A stretch of DNA of 64,000 nt, taken from the NCBI RefSeq assembly GCF_002999335.1, contig NW_020312258.1:434001-498000 (forward strand), written 5' to 3'. A model generated the notes under the pieces. The model ran no database searches. It worked only from the letters and a program-made list of their open reading frames with translations, and was not told where the DNA came from. The DNA comes from Cyclospora cayetanensis. Lineage: Eukaryota; Apicomplexa; Conoidasida; Eucoccidiorida; Eimeriidae. This document shows, one piece after another, positions 11,086-20,900 of the stretch (its first letter is position 1; the number at the start of each line of letters is the position of its first letter). The translations under genes were made by a program, and so were the position numbers.

Positions 11086-12009
11086 AGTCTCACTGTCTGT
11101 CTACGCGTTGTTGCTGCGTGCTTCAGGGATCTGGAGTTTTGCAAAGGGCAATATCCAGCATTGAGGGATCTGAAAAGCCTCCTAACTCAGGTCTGAGTGC
11201 CGGTGTGCAGGATGGTGCAAGTATCTTTGCATGCGTTCATGAGATTCAGCCTCTTTTTCTCCTGTGCAGGCGCATGCCCGAGTTGTCGTCGTTTGTTGTT
11301 ACTGCGCTGCTATGCTTTTTGCTGCGTTGCCGCCATTACAGGAGGGAGTAATCGACATTGTGTATTTGAATTTAGAGGCTCACAGCCGGCGAGACTTGGG
11401 GGTTGTTGCCTTGATCGGGACCTGCAGTACTGCAGCCCACTGCAGGTCTGGTGGGGTGGTTTGGTTGTGCTGTTGCTGCTGCTTCTGCTGCTTCTGCTGC
11501 TGCTGCTTCTGTTGCTGCTGTTGTTGATACACTTTGTAGGCTTTCGAGGCTTTTCCTGCTGGTGCGTGAGAGACGGTGTGCTTCCTGCAGATGCAGAAAA
11601 CGTGTGACAGAGGAGGTCTGGAGGGGAAGGAAGGGGGGCGGGGGATAGTGCGATCTGGCACGCTGCTGCTGTGGCGTATATGTTTTCGCGTTTCTTTAGG
11701 CGGGTATCTCGGCTGCTTCGCTCGCTGATAGCCTCCCTAGAGATACCCCTCGTGTCGGATAGCTGCAGCTGCAGCACAGGCAGCACGAGGCGTAACAGGG
11801 CACGTACCAGCACCAGCAGCAGCGAGTGGTTTGTGGCCTGCCTAGGTCCGGTGTCTGTCCACCTCATGACGCCTGCAGCAAGAGCCTTTTACAAGTACTT
11901 TCAAGACTTGTGGCTGCTGTTCGCCGCTGTTATCATTTGTCGGGTGATGGTTTTGCGCTGCCCTTTCCCAGGTGTATTTCTGACTGTCCGCTGTTCTCGC
12001 TGGGGGTGA
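9306..12009 (+). CDS. RsfS: Ribosome-silencing factor RsfS/Iojap (MALSU1-like), long N-extension
   Basis: This family binds ribosomal protein uL14 and keeps organellar or bacterial large subunits from joining small ones. Four exons with matching phases: 9306-10648 (donor CG|GTAGCT, phase 2), 11127-11190, 11342-11445 (phase 2), 11700-12009 (TGA). The family core lies in exons 2-4: LRDLKSLLTQ, then EGVIDIVYLNLEAHSRRDLG, VVALIGTCSTAAHCRR, and the hallmark EWFVACLGPVSVHLMTPAAR followed by a Y...LW element (YKYFQDLW). Exon 1 adds about 447 residues. It starts with a basic, Ala-rich targeting-like stretch (MPGNVAIASRVALAAAARAS) and is otherwise Ser/Ala-rich low complexity, ending in a better-structured part (TPAQRFYRDNRELLLQRAEQ). 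Organellar location is inferred. An alternative last exon at about 12083-12267, ending LQRNQAG, cannot be excluded. Confidence 0.78.
10719..11105. repeat. CT-rich (TCTG/TCTT) array inside RsfS intron 1
   Basis: About 385 bp of pure pyrimidine with scattered G, made of tctgtctctc, tttct and ctatctg units. It sits just upstream of the exon-2 acceptor (cttcag, exon at 11127), so it acts as or expands a very long polypyrimidine tract on the sense strand. Confidence 0.9.
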
Positions 12010-12440
12010 CGTGCTGCTGTCTACTTCAGATAGATCTCGGTGCATGCCGCATGCGTCGGTCCTTCTTGCGTGTGTATGTACAGCGTGGAAGTCGCATGGA
12101 CTTCCAACTGCGAAGGCAGTGCAGTACCGCAGCGTGAGCGGGCAGAGGGCGCTCAGGAGGATGCCCTTGTTCTGCAGTACACTGGGGATCAGGAAGACGT
12201 GCTGCAGCAGCAGCAGCAGCTAATCCTGCAGCGACTAGAGCACTTACAGCGAAATCAGGCGGGATAGCAGGGAGTGACCCTGCTTTTATAAGGCCCTTGG
12301 CAGTACAAACGTTTCGCCTTGTGGGAGGGGAGAGTTCTGGCTAGCCGTTGCCGGCGCAGTACGCTTGTGTTTTAAGTAGGAGTTTATTTTTCCTAGGGTA
12401 GGGAGTAGTAGTGCAAATGCAAGTAGGGGCCCCCGGCAGC

Positions 12441-12514
12441 AGGCCGATAGTTCAGTTGGATAGAATGCCCGGCTACGGACCGGGTGGTCGTGGGTTCGAA
12501 TCCTGCTCGGCCTA
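12441..12514 (+). tRNA. tRNA-Arg(ACG)
   Basis: A complete cloverleaf of 74 nt with no intron. The acceptor AGGCCGA pairs with TCGGCCT, discriminator A. The D stem is GTTC/GAAT. The anticodon arm is CCCGG-CTACGGA-CCGGG, giving anticodon ACG (codon CGT). The T arm is GTGGG-TTCGAAT-CCTGC. Downstream there is only TTTCTT, not a clean run of four or more T, so its pol III terminator is weak or further away. It points toward the identical copy at 13369-13442. Confidence 0.96.
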
Positions 12515-12930
12515 GTTTCTTGGCTTCGAGTGTGTAGGTTGTGTGTAGTTTGGGAGTGGGTAACACGTTTCACTTCTTTGGGTATAAAGGCGTGGACGCC
12601 GTGGTTGCCTCTTCGTATTCTCTCTCTGAGCAGTGCCTTAAGGAGGCAGAGGGAGTCCTCACTTTGGGCATTGGTGGATGTGTGCGGTGTCTGAACACCG
12701 AAGTTCAGGGTGCTAGCAAGACACAGGCGAACGTCAGACTCTCTACTTCCCCAGTCTGTACGCGCCGCACGGAGGTACAAAGACACAGAGTTGTTGGCTG
12801 CGAATTCTATGCGGGAGGCCCCACACGTAGAGCCGGCTGCTGCACCTCACCTACTGAGAGGGACGTTCGTGTGGTACACCCACGCAGCACTGGCTGAGGA
12901 AGCTCCCATTGCGCAATGGTGCTCGCGCTA

Positions 12931-12946
12931 GTGTGGGGCCCCACAC
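12931..12946. repeat. Perfect 16-bp palindrome
   Basis: gtgtggggccccacac lies exactly where the D arm of the truncated tRNA copy should be. A half-copy (ggccccacac) also occurs at about 12818. Confidence 0.85.
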
Positions 12947-12950
12947 GCAT

Positions 12951-13003
12951 ATGCCCCGCTACGGACCGGACGGTCGCGTGGGTTCGAATCCTGCTCCGCG
13001 TAC
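12951..13003 (+). pseudogene. tRNA-Arg(ACG) 3' fragment
   Basis: Anticodon loop to 3' end match the intact copies: GCTACGGACCGG, then GTGGGTTCGAATCCTGCTC. The acceptor and D arm are missing, the anticodon stem is mispaired (CCCCG against CCGGA) and the 3' strand reads CCGCGTA, which finds no partner upstream. It cannot fold as a tRNA. It is likely a degraded third copy. Confidence 0.85.
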
Positions 13004-13368
13004 TTGTCGGGAGCGTTGGAGAGAGGCAGCTTTAGGTTCTCTGTATGTGTTTTACGCGTGACAATATATAGTATGCTTAATGACATCCTGTGGCCTGTGG
13101 CACTATCCTTCTGTGTGAGTGGCCTCCAAAGAGTTCTAAATGCCTAATGCCGGAGGAGAAAGCTTCGTTTTAGCCTCTCTTTATGCTACGGCTGTTCCTG
13201 CATGCAGCGGTGGAACCCCTGCAACTGCTCAGCCCCCAGAAGCGGCGCCATCGAAGCGGGATTGCGCTCTGCCCATCCTAAATTCCCAAAATGCAGCAAA
13301 AAATATAGGCTGCATTGTGCCTTGCAGATGCTGCATTCCAGAAATGAATGCAACAAAGCCGAAAAAGT

Positions 13369-13442
13369 TAGGCCGAGCAGGATTCGAACCCACGACCACC
13401 CGGTCCGTAGCCGGGCATTCTATCCAACTGAACTATCGGCCT
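13369..13442 (-). tRNA. tRNA-Arg(ACG), second identical copy
   Basis: It is the exact reverse complement of the gene at 12441-12514 over all 74 nt, with the same cloverleaf and ACG anticodon. On the minus strand the gene is followed within a few bases by TTTTT, a proper pol III terminator. Both copies are transcribed toward each other, with the broken copy between them. Confidence 0.96.
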
Positions 13443-13889
13443 GAAGGGCCGCCCTCCTGTTTGAACCTACACCGTATTTGAACTCTTTATTGTGATCACC
13501 CTCAATAATACCCCCCAAATGCAATTACGGTACGCCTGACATCATTTTCGACACTGCCTTCGTGGATTCTTGGTTTTCGAGTCAGTGCCGCAGCCGACGT
13601 CCTGTAGCAGCCCTCTATGAGGTGCAACTTGCGCTCCGGTAAAACTGAACATTCGTCGGGTGGAAGGTTGCTAGTGCTCCCAAGCCCTGAACCTTAAATC
13701 TGTTACGCCCATGTTGGACTCCTGAGAAATGTCTAGCTTTTTGCTGGTCGAGAAGAAAATGCGGTCGTGAAGCACACGCCATGTGATCTGGGGCACCCTC
13801 TCCCCCTCGTACACAGGGAGGGCAGAAACTGACTCGGATCTCCGCTTCCCACCCAGCACCATAGGCCGCAGCCTGCAGCCTCTGAAACA

Positions 13890-15916
13890 ATGCGACATAT
13901 ATGCGCTGGATGGCGTCCGAAGGCTCTGCGAAGTCCGCAGTCTTTCGGCTTCTGTTCAGCGACGGTACACCTCGGGGGGGTTGTGTTTCCCGAAAGAGCG
14001 ACCCTCTGCTGGCCAGGCGCCTTCCCGTGCTCAGGCAGCCTCACGCAGCAGCGGCAGCAGCAGTCGCAGCTGCGGCAGCTTGCCAGGGTGTCATACAGCA
14101 CCCGAGTAGGTGCTGCCTCCTCGACTCAACAGGATCCCACGACGCAGGGCCAGTCAGCTTCACCGGAGGCTTCTTTCAACGTGACTCCCGATGAGCTGCC
14201 CCCGTACATCCGGCGTCTCGAACTGCGCCAATGGACTCTCTACTTTTACCCCGTCGCGCAATACCTCAAGTGTATCGATGATCCCTCCGTAAGAGACTTC
14301 CCAACGGCGGAGGCGCCAGATGAGCTCGTGGGCACCCCCTCTGGATGCGCGAGCGCTTGGGAGGCGGCCTCTCTTGTGACGCTGCTTCGGCCGCAGCTTT
14401 TGTGTCTAGAGTGCTGCAGCAGCAGACTCCGAGAACTGTCGGCTGCAGCGGCTGCAGCCGCTGCCTCGGCCGCTGCCTCAGGGGCCCCTCTGCAAGTTGA
14501 ACTGCGCAAGCAGCAACGCCGTCTGGCGGGGAGCTTCTCGCTCCTTACTTCATTCGACGGCGGTAGGAAGCACTAGACTCCTGAAACAGCCCCTAACCCC
14601 CAAAGAGAGACGACATCTGCTCTCGACCGCGCGCACGATTTCCTCAGGCTCGTGAACACCTACTAGACGCCTCCCGAGATTCCAGTTCCTCCCCTCGCAC
14701 CTGTCGCAGGACCAGCATGCGGCGTCGTGCGTTTGCGCGTATGGGAGTCGTCGCAGCTTACATGGTGGGTCCCCCCTCTGGTGTGCGTAAGAAGGTCGAT
14801 CTGAGGAGCGTTCGTGCTGCGGGATGTTCAGGTTTGCTGCATGCAGCGCTGTTGCCTGTCGTGGCGGCTGCGGGGGCCCCCCCGAGCTCAGTCTCCAGCC
14901 CCCTGGCTGCTGCTCCTGAGGGGGGGCCCCCCTTTCTGGGCACCCCGGGAGGACGAAGCAAAAAGGGCCCCTGGGAGCAGCCCGCTGGAGAGGACACGGG
15001 GGATGCTGAGATCGAAGGGAACCCCTTATCGGCGATTTACCCGATAGACAGAGACAGAGTGACAACAGCCAGGAGGCTTCATGAGTGCTTGTTGCTGCAA
15101 CCGACGCAGTTGCGTGCCCTCCGGGCATGCGTCTTGGGGGCCCTATCCAACCGGTGGGCGTGGGGGCCCCCAGATCCCGTGGCCGTTGATCCCCTTCCCG
15201 CTGCATGCACTTCTTCGCGCGGATGGGGGGCCCTGCAGTGGGCGAAGCAACAGAAGGAGCTGTTTCCTTCTGGCTATCAGGTGCTGCTAGAGGAGAGGGC
15301 CTCTTGTGCTGCCGCGAGTTTGTGGAACGCCATCCGAGACGTCGAAGCGAGGGAAAGGCGCCCTCCTGGGGGGCCCCCCTCGGAGCTGCCACAGCCTTCT
15401 GCTGAGGCACGGGAGGCCGCTCACCCCGCGCAGCAGCCGAGGCTTCCCGGGGGGGGGGAAAAGGCTCACGTGGTACTTGTGGTTTGCTCGGCGGCGCTGT
15501 TGCCCTTGCTCATGGACGCTTTACAGCAGGTGCATGCTCTAGAAGCTCCCAAGATCCTGGCCGCAGGGGGAGGAACTGGGCAGTTGGAGTATCGCACGCC
15601 AATGTATGCTGCTTTGCACCGCTCTCCCCCCTGCCTGCTTCCGCTACTGGTGCTGCGGTTTGTTTTGCTGCCTACTGCGGTTGCGTATGGCCTGGTTAAG
15701 CTGCTCAACGCGCTGTCTTCGTGGGTTGAAGGGTCGCTACACCGCGGGGACCTCCCAGCAGCAAGAGCTGCCGCCGGAGAGATACAGGTGCGCATTGACG
15801 AGCCTTCCTCCTCGCAAGGGGCCTCTGAGGGGTGTTCTCTGAGGGAACGCTTTAAGGGGCTATCCTCAGCAATCGCTCATAAGTGGCAACCCACGGCGGG
15901 AGGCACCTTAATTTAG
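13890..15916 (+). CDS. TraB/PrgY-like domain protein
   Basis: The family includes bacterial PrgY/TraB and eukaryotic TRABD proteins of the mitochondrial surface or inhibitors of signalling peptides; the biochemical role here is unknown. The first exon, from ATG 13890 to about 14562, encodes a possible targeting N-terminus, then the TraB start: TLYFYPVAQYLK, and AWEAASLVTLLRPQLLCLEC with SSR after it. The second exon (about 14700-15916, TAG) has IDRDRVTTARRL, LLEERASCAAASLWNAI, and KAHVVLVVCSAALLPLL, which align in order with the DRD..TL.R, ERD..MA and VV.VVGAGH blocks. A hydrophobic pair near the C-terminus (PCLLPLLVLRFVLLPTAVAY) suggests a membrane anchor. The usual His of the first block is absent. 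The intron join is not settled: the GTAGGA donor after 14562 is phase 1, while the nearest acceptors need phase 2. Confidence 0.57.
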
Positions 15917-16581
15917 GCAGCAACAAGCAGCAAGAGGCTATGTGGCATGCCCCTAGAAGTAAGGCATCGGCCTCGCTAGAACTGCTCTGAATGCCGTCCC
16001 AGCTGAAACTGCCGCGACCACTATCACTATTGCTTTTCTTCGCTCTGCTGCATTTAGAGTTACCGATGCCTTGCTATGTAGCGCGCAGCCAGACGGGGGT
16101 AGCCCGCAATCGGTTGCGTTGCTTCCCCGAGGAAGCCGTGAGGCGTAGCTAGGCCCCCCTCCAGGTACCTGTCATCCTTTCAGTCTGGAGGCTTCTATCG
16201 AGGCCCCCATTGCACGAAAAAAGCAAAACGGCAGGCGACTTTGTAACACGCGGGGGGCCCTAAGTAACGGCACGCGCCACCAACCATCCTGTAGCCCTTC
16301 GGCGCGCGGGTTCATATGCGCCTCTTGGCGCATGCGCTAGGGAGCTTCATACTGTCACAGTGCAACGTGTTAGCATGAGGAGACCTTAGAGGAGGTGCAC
16401 CAAACACATTGAGGGGCCCCTAAGGCTTCCTTCATGCACTCAGGGTACCGTACCGACTGGCCCGGGGGCGCCTCATGAAGGGATGCGCACCATGACAGGA
16501 AGTAACTCATGAGACATCATCAAACATCCAACAGACCGGCTACCCCTTTCCTCTACGCGCTGCGGCGTTCCACAATGGTAC
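15917..16581. other. Convergent intergenic spacer
   Basis: It lies between the stop of the TraB-like gene (+) and the stop of the LamG gene (-). It is GC-rich with ggggcccc-type runs. I see no coding signal or structured RNA. Confidence 0.45.
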
Positions 16582-17926
16582 TCAGCTCGTCAAATGTTTG
16601 AGCCTGTGGAGTTTTCGTTGCTCCTGATACAGGGCCTCGACCTGTTTGGGAAACATGGGGTGTCTGTACACCTGAAAGTTGTAGAACGCCCCAAATGGCA
16701 TCTTGCACTGCCCGCTGTTGCCTTCGTCCTCGCTGCTGCTGCCCTTGCTTGGAGGGCCCCTTCTGGTCTGTGGCTTTCTGTATTGTTTCAGATTCGCGTT
16801 CCCAATGACTGCAATCGGCCCCCTGCAGCAGGCGGGGGCTGCTCCGAGGTGTCTGCCGTTCACGTAGAAGAAGGTGATCTGCCCATCCCCTACGGCCACG
16901 AGGTGATGCCAGCCTCTCTCTTTTTTGTGAACCAAGGCGGCGGAAGGTATGAAGGGAGCAAAGCCAGGAGCAGAGGGTCGGCATACCCTCTTCGCTACTC
17001 GGACGCGGGGTTCAGATATCACACCTGGCATCGCACAGAGGGCACTCAGATACGCGCACTTGTAAAACGTGGCAGTTGACACCGTCGATCTGTGTAGATA
17101 GAAATACGTGCCGGTGGCTGAGAGCCCTGGTTGCCTTCTCACATTGATTCTACCGACAGCGAACACGAAGACACATGCTATGATATTGAAGGCGTGTGAG
17201 ACAGCATACCCTTCAAGGCGTGAAATGCGCACGCATAAGGAGCCTAATGGCACACAGGGACGGGCTCGCCTACCTACGCAGCGCAGCAGCTACCGCTGCC
17301 ACGAGACGCAAGTCACCCAAAACATATCGCGCTAAGTGCCACGGTTTGGACAGACGGAGATGCACAGCAGGGAGGGAACGAAAAGGGCAGCAGCCAAAGA
17401 GGGGGAGTGCGTTCTCTTTCTACAGTGCACGGGGGAGAAGGGATCGGCAAGGAAGTGTTCCTTTTAAGAAGTACAAATGATGTACCTAAAGTGGTGCCCT
17501 TCTCGTCTATAGCTGCGAAGGCGTTTCCGCGACCATCTCCAGCAAGCGCGTGGAAAGTGCCTGTGCGTTTTACGGGCAGTCGGACCCAGCAAGCGATCGA
17601 GAATCCTGAAGACGAGAGCCTTAGTGGCGGCACGACATGGAGGCTTCCCTCCATGTCTTCATGGCCGCTTTCGGCGTCTGTGGCATCCCCAGCGTGATAG
17701 CTTGCCAGCGTATCGCATGCAGTCAGACGGCCGTCGGGGCTTTCCACAAAGTCATCGAGCTCGAACGCTACCAGTCGGTGACGCTTAGCTATTGTAGCCG
17801 GTTCTAAGTCGATGTATTCGCCATCCGAAGACACCTGGAGGAGCACCTGAGGCTGCTTGGCTTTGCCTTCCTCAGGCTCACGAGGCACTAACACCAAGTC
17901 CTCTCCGCTGCTGCTCGTGCTCACAG

Positions 17927-17964
<38 letters not shown>

Positions 17965-20900
17965 ATGCTGCTGCTGCTGCTGCTCTTCGAATCCTGTCTC
18001 TTTCCGCGCCGTCTGCGACCACCACCTGCCCCCTCCAGCCGGGGACCTGCGTAGGAAGATTTCTCGGCAGTCAACACATACTGGAGGGGGTACGCTGTAC
18101 ATGTTCACACAGATACACACGCACATACACAGATACACAGATACACAGATACACATACACAGATACACATACACAGATACACATACACAGATACACAGAT
18201 ACACATATACAGATACACACGCACATATACATACACAGATACACATACACATACACAGATACACAGATACACATACACAGATACACATACACAGATACAC
18301 ATACACAGATACACATACACAGATACACACGCACATACACATACACATACACAGATACACATACACAGATACACATACACAGATACACACACACATACAC
18401 ATACACAGATACAGATACACATACACAGATACACATACACAGATACACACGCAGCCATCCATCAAGGCGATTTCCAGATATGCACAACATGTAGGGATGT
18501 AGGTATGTATGGGCGTTGGAAGGTAGATACAGACAAACAGACATACAGAGGGGGAGAGGGATGGAGGATGGGGTGACAAAAGTTTGCAGCAGGGAGGCAG
18601 GCTCCCGCAGGTGAGGGGTTGTGTGTGTCTGTCACGGGGAGGATCCGTGAGCGTAAGAGGCCTCCATTCCGTCCCACCCCCCTTTGCTCCCGCTTGAGAG
18701 CTCGTGAAACTTCTTCTAGCAATTAGAAAGCACGCTTTTCGAATACTCGGCAAACCAGGCTTCCCTCTGCCACAGGAGGCCTACCTGTGTAATCAAAGTA
18801 GACTTGCTGGGGGGTGAAGGGTTTGGCGTATGCTCTGAAGTGTGCAAAGCTGCCGAAGGCGTTTCTGCCGCTGAAATTATTTCCGAGGTATTTGACAGGC
18901 GCCCAGCAGACCCTCGGGATGAGGCCTCTAGGGGAACCATCCAGGTAGAACGCCATGATGCCAGAATCGTTCCTTGATGCCTCTGCTGTTGCGGCTGGCG
19001 GCGCTTTTGTGAGTTCTTTTGCTGCAGCAACTACATGCAGCAGATGCCAGCCATCCGCTTCCTGAGAGAGATCCAAGCCTGAGGGGTGAAATTCCTTGGC
19101 GAGGCCGTCTGAGAAGACAGACCACTGGTCATCTGCATTGAGCGCTGCTGCTGCTGCTGCTGCTGCTTCTGCTGCATCCGCCCCTTTTCTCAAGGCGGAG
19201 GTCGCCGCAGCTACCGCGGCGACTCTGTCGACGCCTTCGTGAAAGGCTGGTGGCAGCAGCAAAGCTCCTACAGAGCCTCCATCGACTGCCGCGCAAACAT
19301 GCATTTCAACGTCACCCGCGAAGAGGGCGTGCAGAGACCCCGTCGCGGGGAGCGGGGTGCGTATCCAGACGGCCAGTGTGTATCCTGTGGATGCAGAAAG
19401 CTCTCTCCGGAGAAGCAGCTGCGGCTGCAGCACCAGCAGGCTGTCGTTGCGTGTGCTGCCCGCAACAGCAGCCGCAGTGGACGGAAAGTACCCAGGAACA
19501 TACTTGAGCCCGTGAGCTCCGGTGTCTGGACACCGCGTGAGTTCTCCCGTGGAGAGCCGCAGGTAGTAGGTGGCGGCAGTATACACTTCAGGCGCGCACA
19601 CAGCAAGCACCCGCGTTTGCTTGCGTGGATCGGCAACCACAAAACTCAAGTTCAATATCTGATGAAGTTCAATCTTTTCATCGGGGGAGGCTGCTGAAGA
19701 AATGCCAGCAGCCGCCTCCAGAGCCGCGGCAAAGCCATCCCCGAGACTCTTCGAGGCTGTCCTCCCCAACACCTCATAATACCGAACGGCAGCGGAGGAT
19801 GAATCGAGAGCCGTTGCCAGCACCTAGGGAAGAAGGCCGCAGCACACACATTGCATATCGGATAAGGGTGTGGGAAAGGGCACTTTAGATGCCGCGACTG
19901 GATTGGGAGATTCGAAAGCAGCAAACTGCGCGTTAGGGATGCGTCTGAAGTTGAACTGCGTTGGCTGCCAAAAGGGGTTTAGAGAGGCTACCTTGTAGAT
20001 ACACCTGTGGAGCAAACACGTACCTTCACATCGGAAACAGTGCCTAAAGGCTGACCACCGTGGAGGCTGTTGCCAATGGTGACGATATCCGTAAAAGTGG
20101 CATCAATATCCTTGTAAATAAAGCCTACTTGAACGCCGTTGAAAAAAAAGGTAATTCCATCATGACGGCGCACTGCATGCACCAGATGGAATCCGGGTGT
20201 ATGGACAGCCGCACGTAGCAACTGCTTTTCCTTTTCTGCTCCTTTTGCCGCCAAACAGGAAATAAAACCGTTCGTATGAACGATTTCCCACTCCTGTTTG
20301 TTTTGTTTCTTCCCTTTCCGCTTCGTGTTGCTGCTGCTTCCACTGCTGCTTTCACTGCTGCTGTCACTGCTGCTGTCACTGCTATTGCCGTCGTCGCTAC
20401 TAACTTCCCCTGTCTTGGCTTCCGATGGCATGAGGATACCCAGGTCAACCACATAGACAGGCTCGTTTTCTTCCCCCTCCTCCCCCTCCCGCTGCTTGAA
20501 GGGAACTTGCCACTGCATGATGCACAAGAGGACGTTGCCGCTGCTGTCTGCACATAGCGCATGATACCGACAGACGGATGGGAGCGGCAGTGCCACCAAA
20601 GCCTCTACCGTGCAGACTGCACGGAGGGATAACGCGGGACGCAACACTAAGCTGCAATTTAAGTGAGACGAGAAATCTAAGCCTGTTAGATCGCCGTCAG
20701 CACCGACTGTAGCTCTTGGAGCTCCTATAGAGAAAGGCATGCACATGCGCACAGCGATACACATATTATACACAAATTTCACACACACACACACACACAC
20801 ACAAATGCACTGACACCTCCACAGAGATACACAACTCCACATACATACACAGACATTCATACACCTTCACATACATACACAGATATTCATACACCTACAC

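Larger units (their letters stand above)
12010..13889. other. tRNA-bearing intergenic region
   Basis: Outside the two tRNA genes and the tRNA fragment I see no protein gene. The open frames that cross the tRNAs are coincidental. A Gln-rich C-terminal frame at 12083-12267 (+) may be an alternative last exon of the RsfS gene. Confidence 0.5.

Noticed and set aside
10668..11351. Plus-strand Leu/Ser/Phe-rich frame that looks like a membrane protein
   Set aside because: It is a translation of the CT-rich array in RsfS intron 1.
12286..13481. Open frames crossing both tRNA-Arg genes
   Set aside because: They translate the tRNA sequence itself (SRIRTHDHPVRSRAF appears in several), so they are coincidental.
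14550..15410. Minus-strand 286-codon frame opposite the TraB gene
   Set aside because: No motifs, Pro/Arg/Gly-rich shadow of a GC-rich exon; the plus frame has ordered TraB-family blocks.
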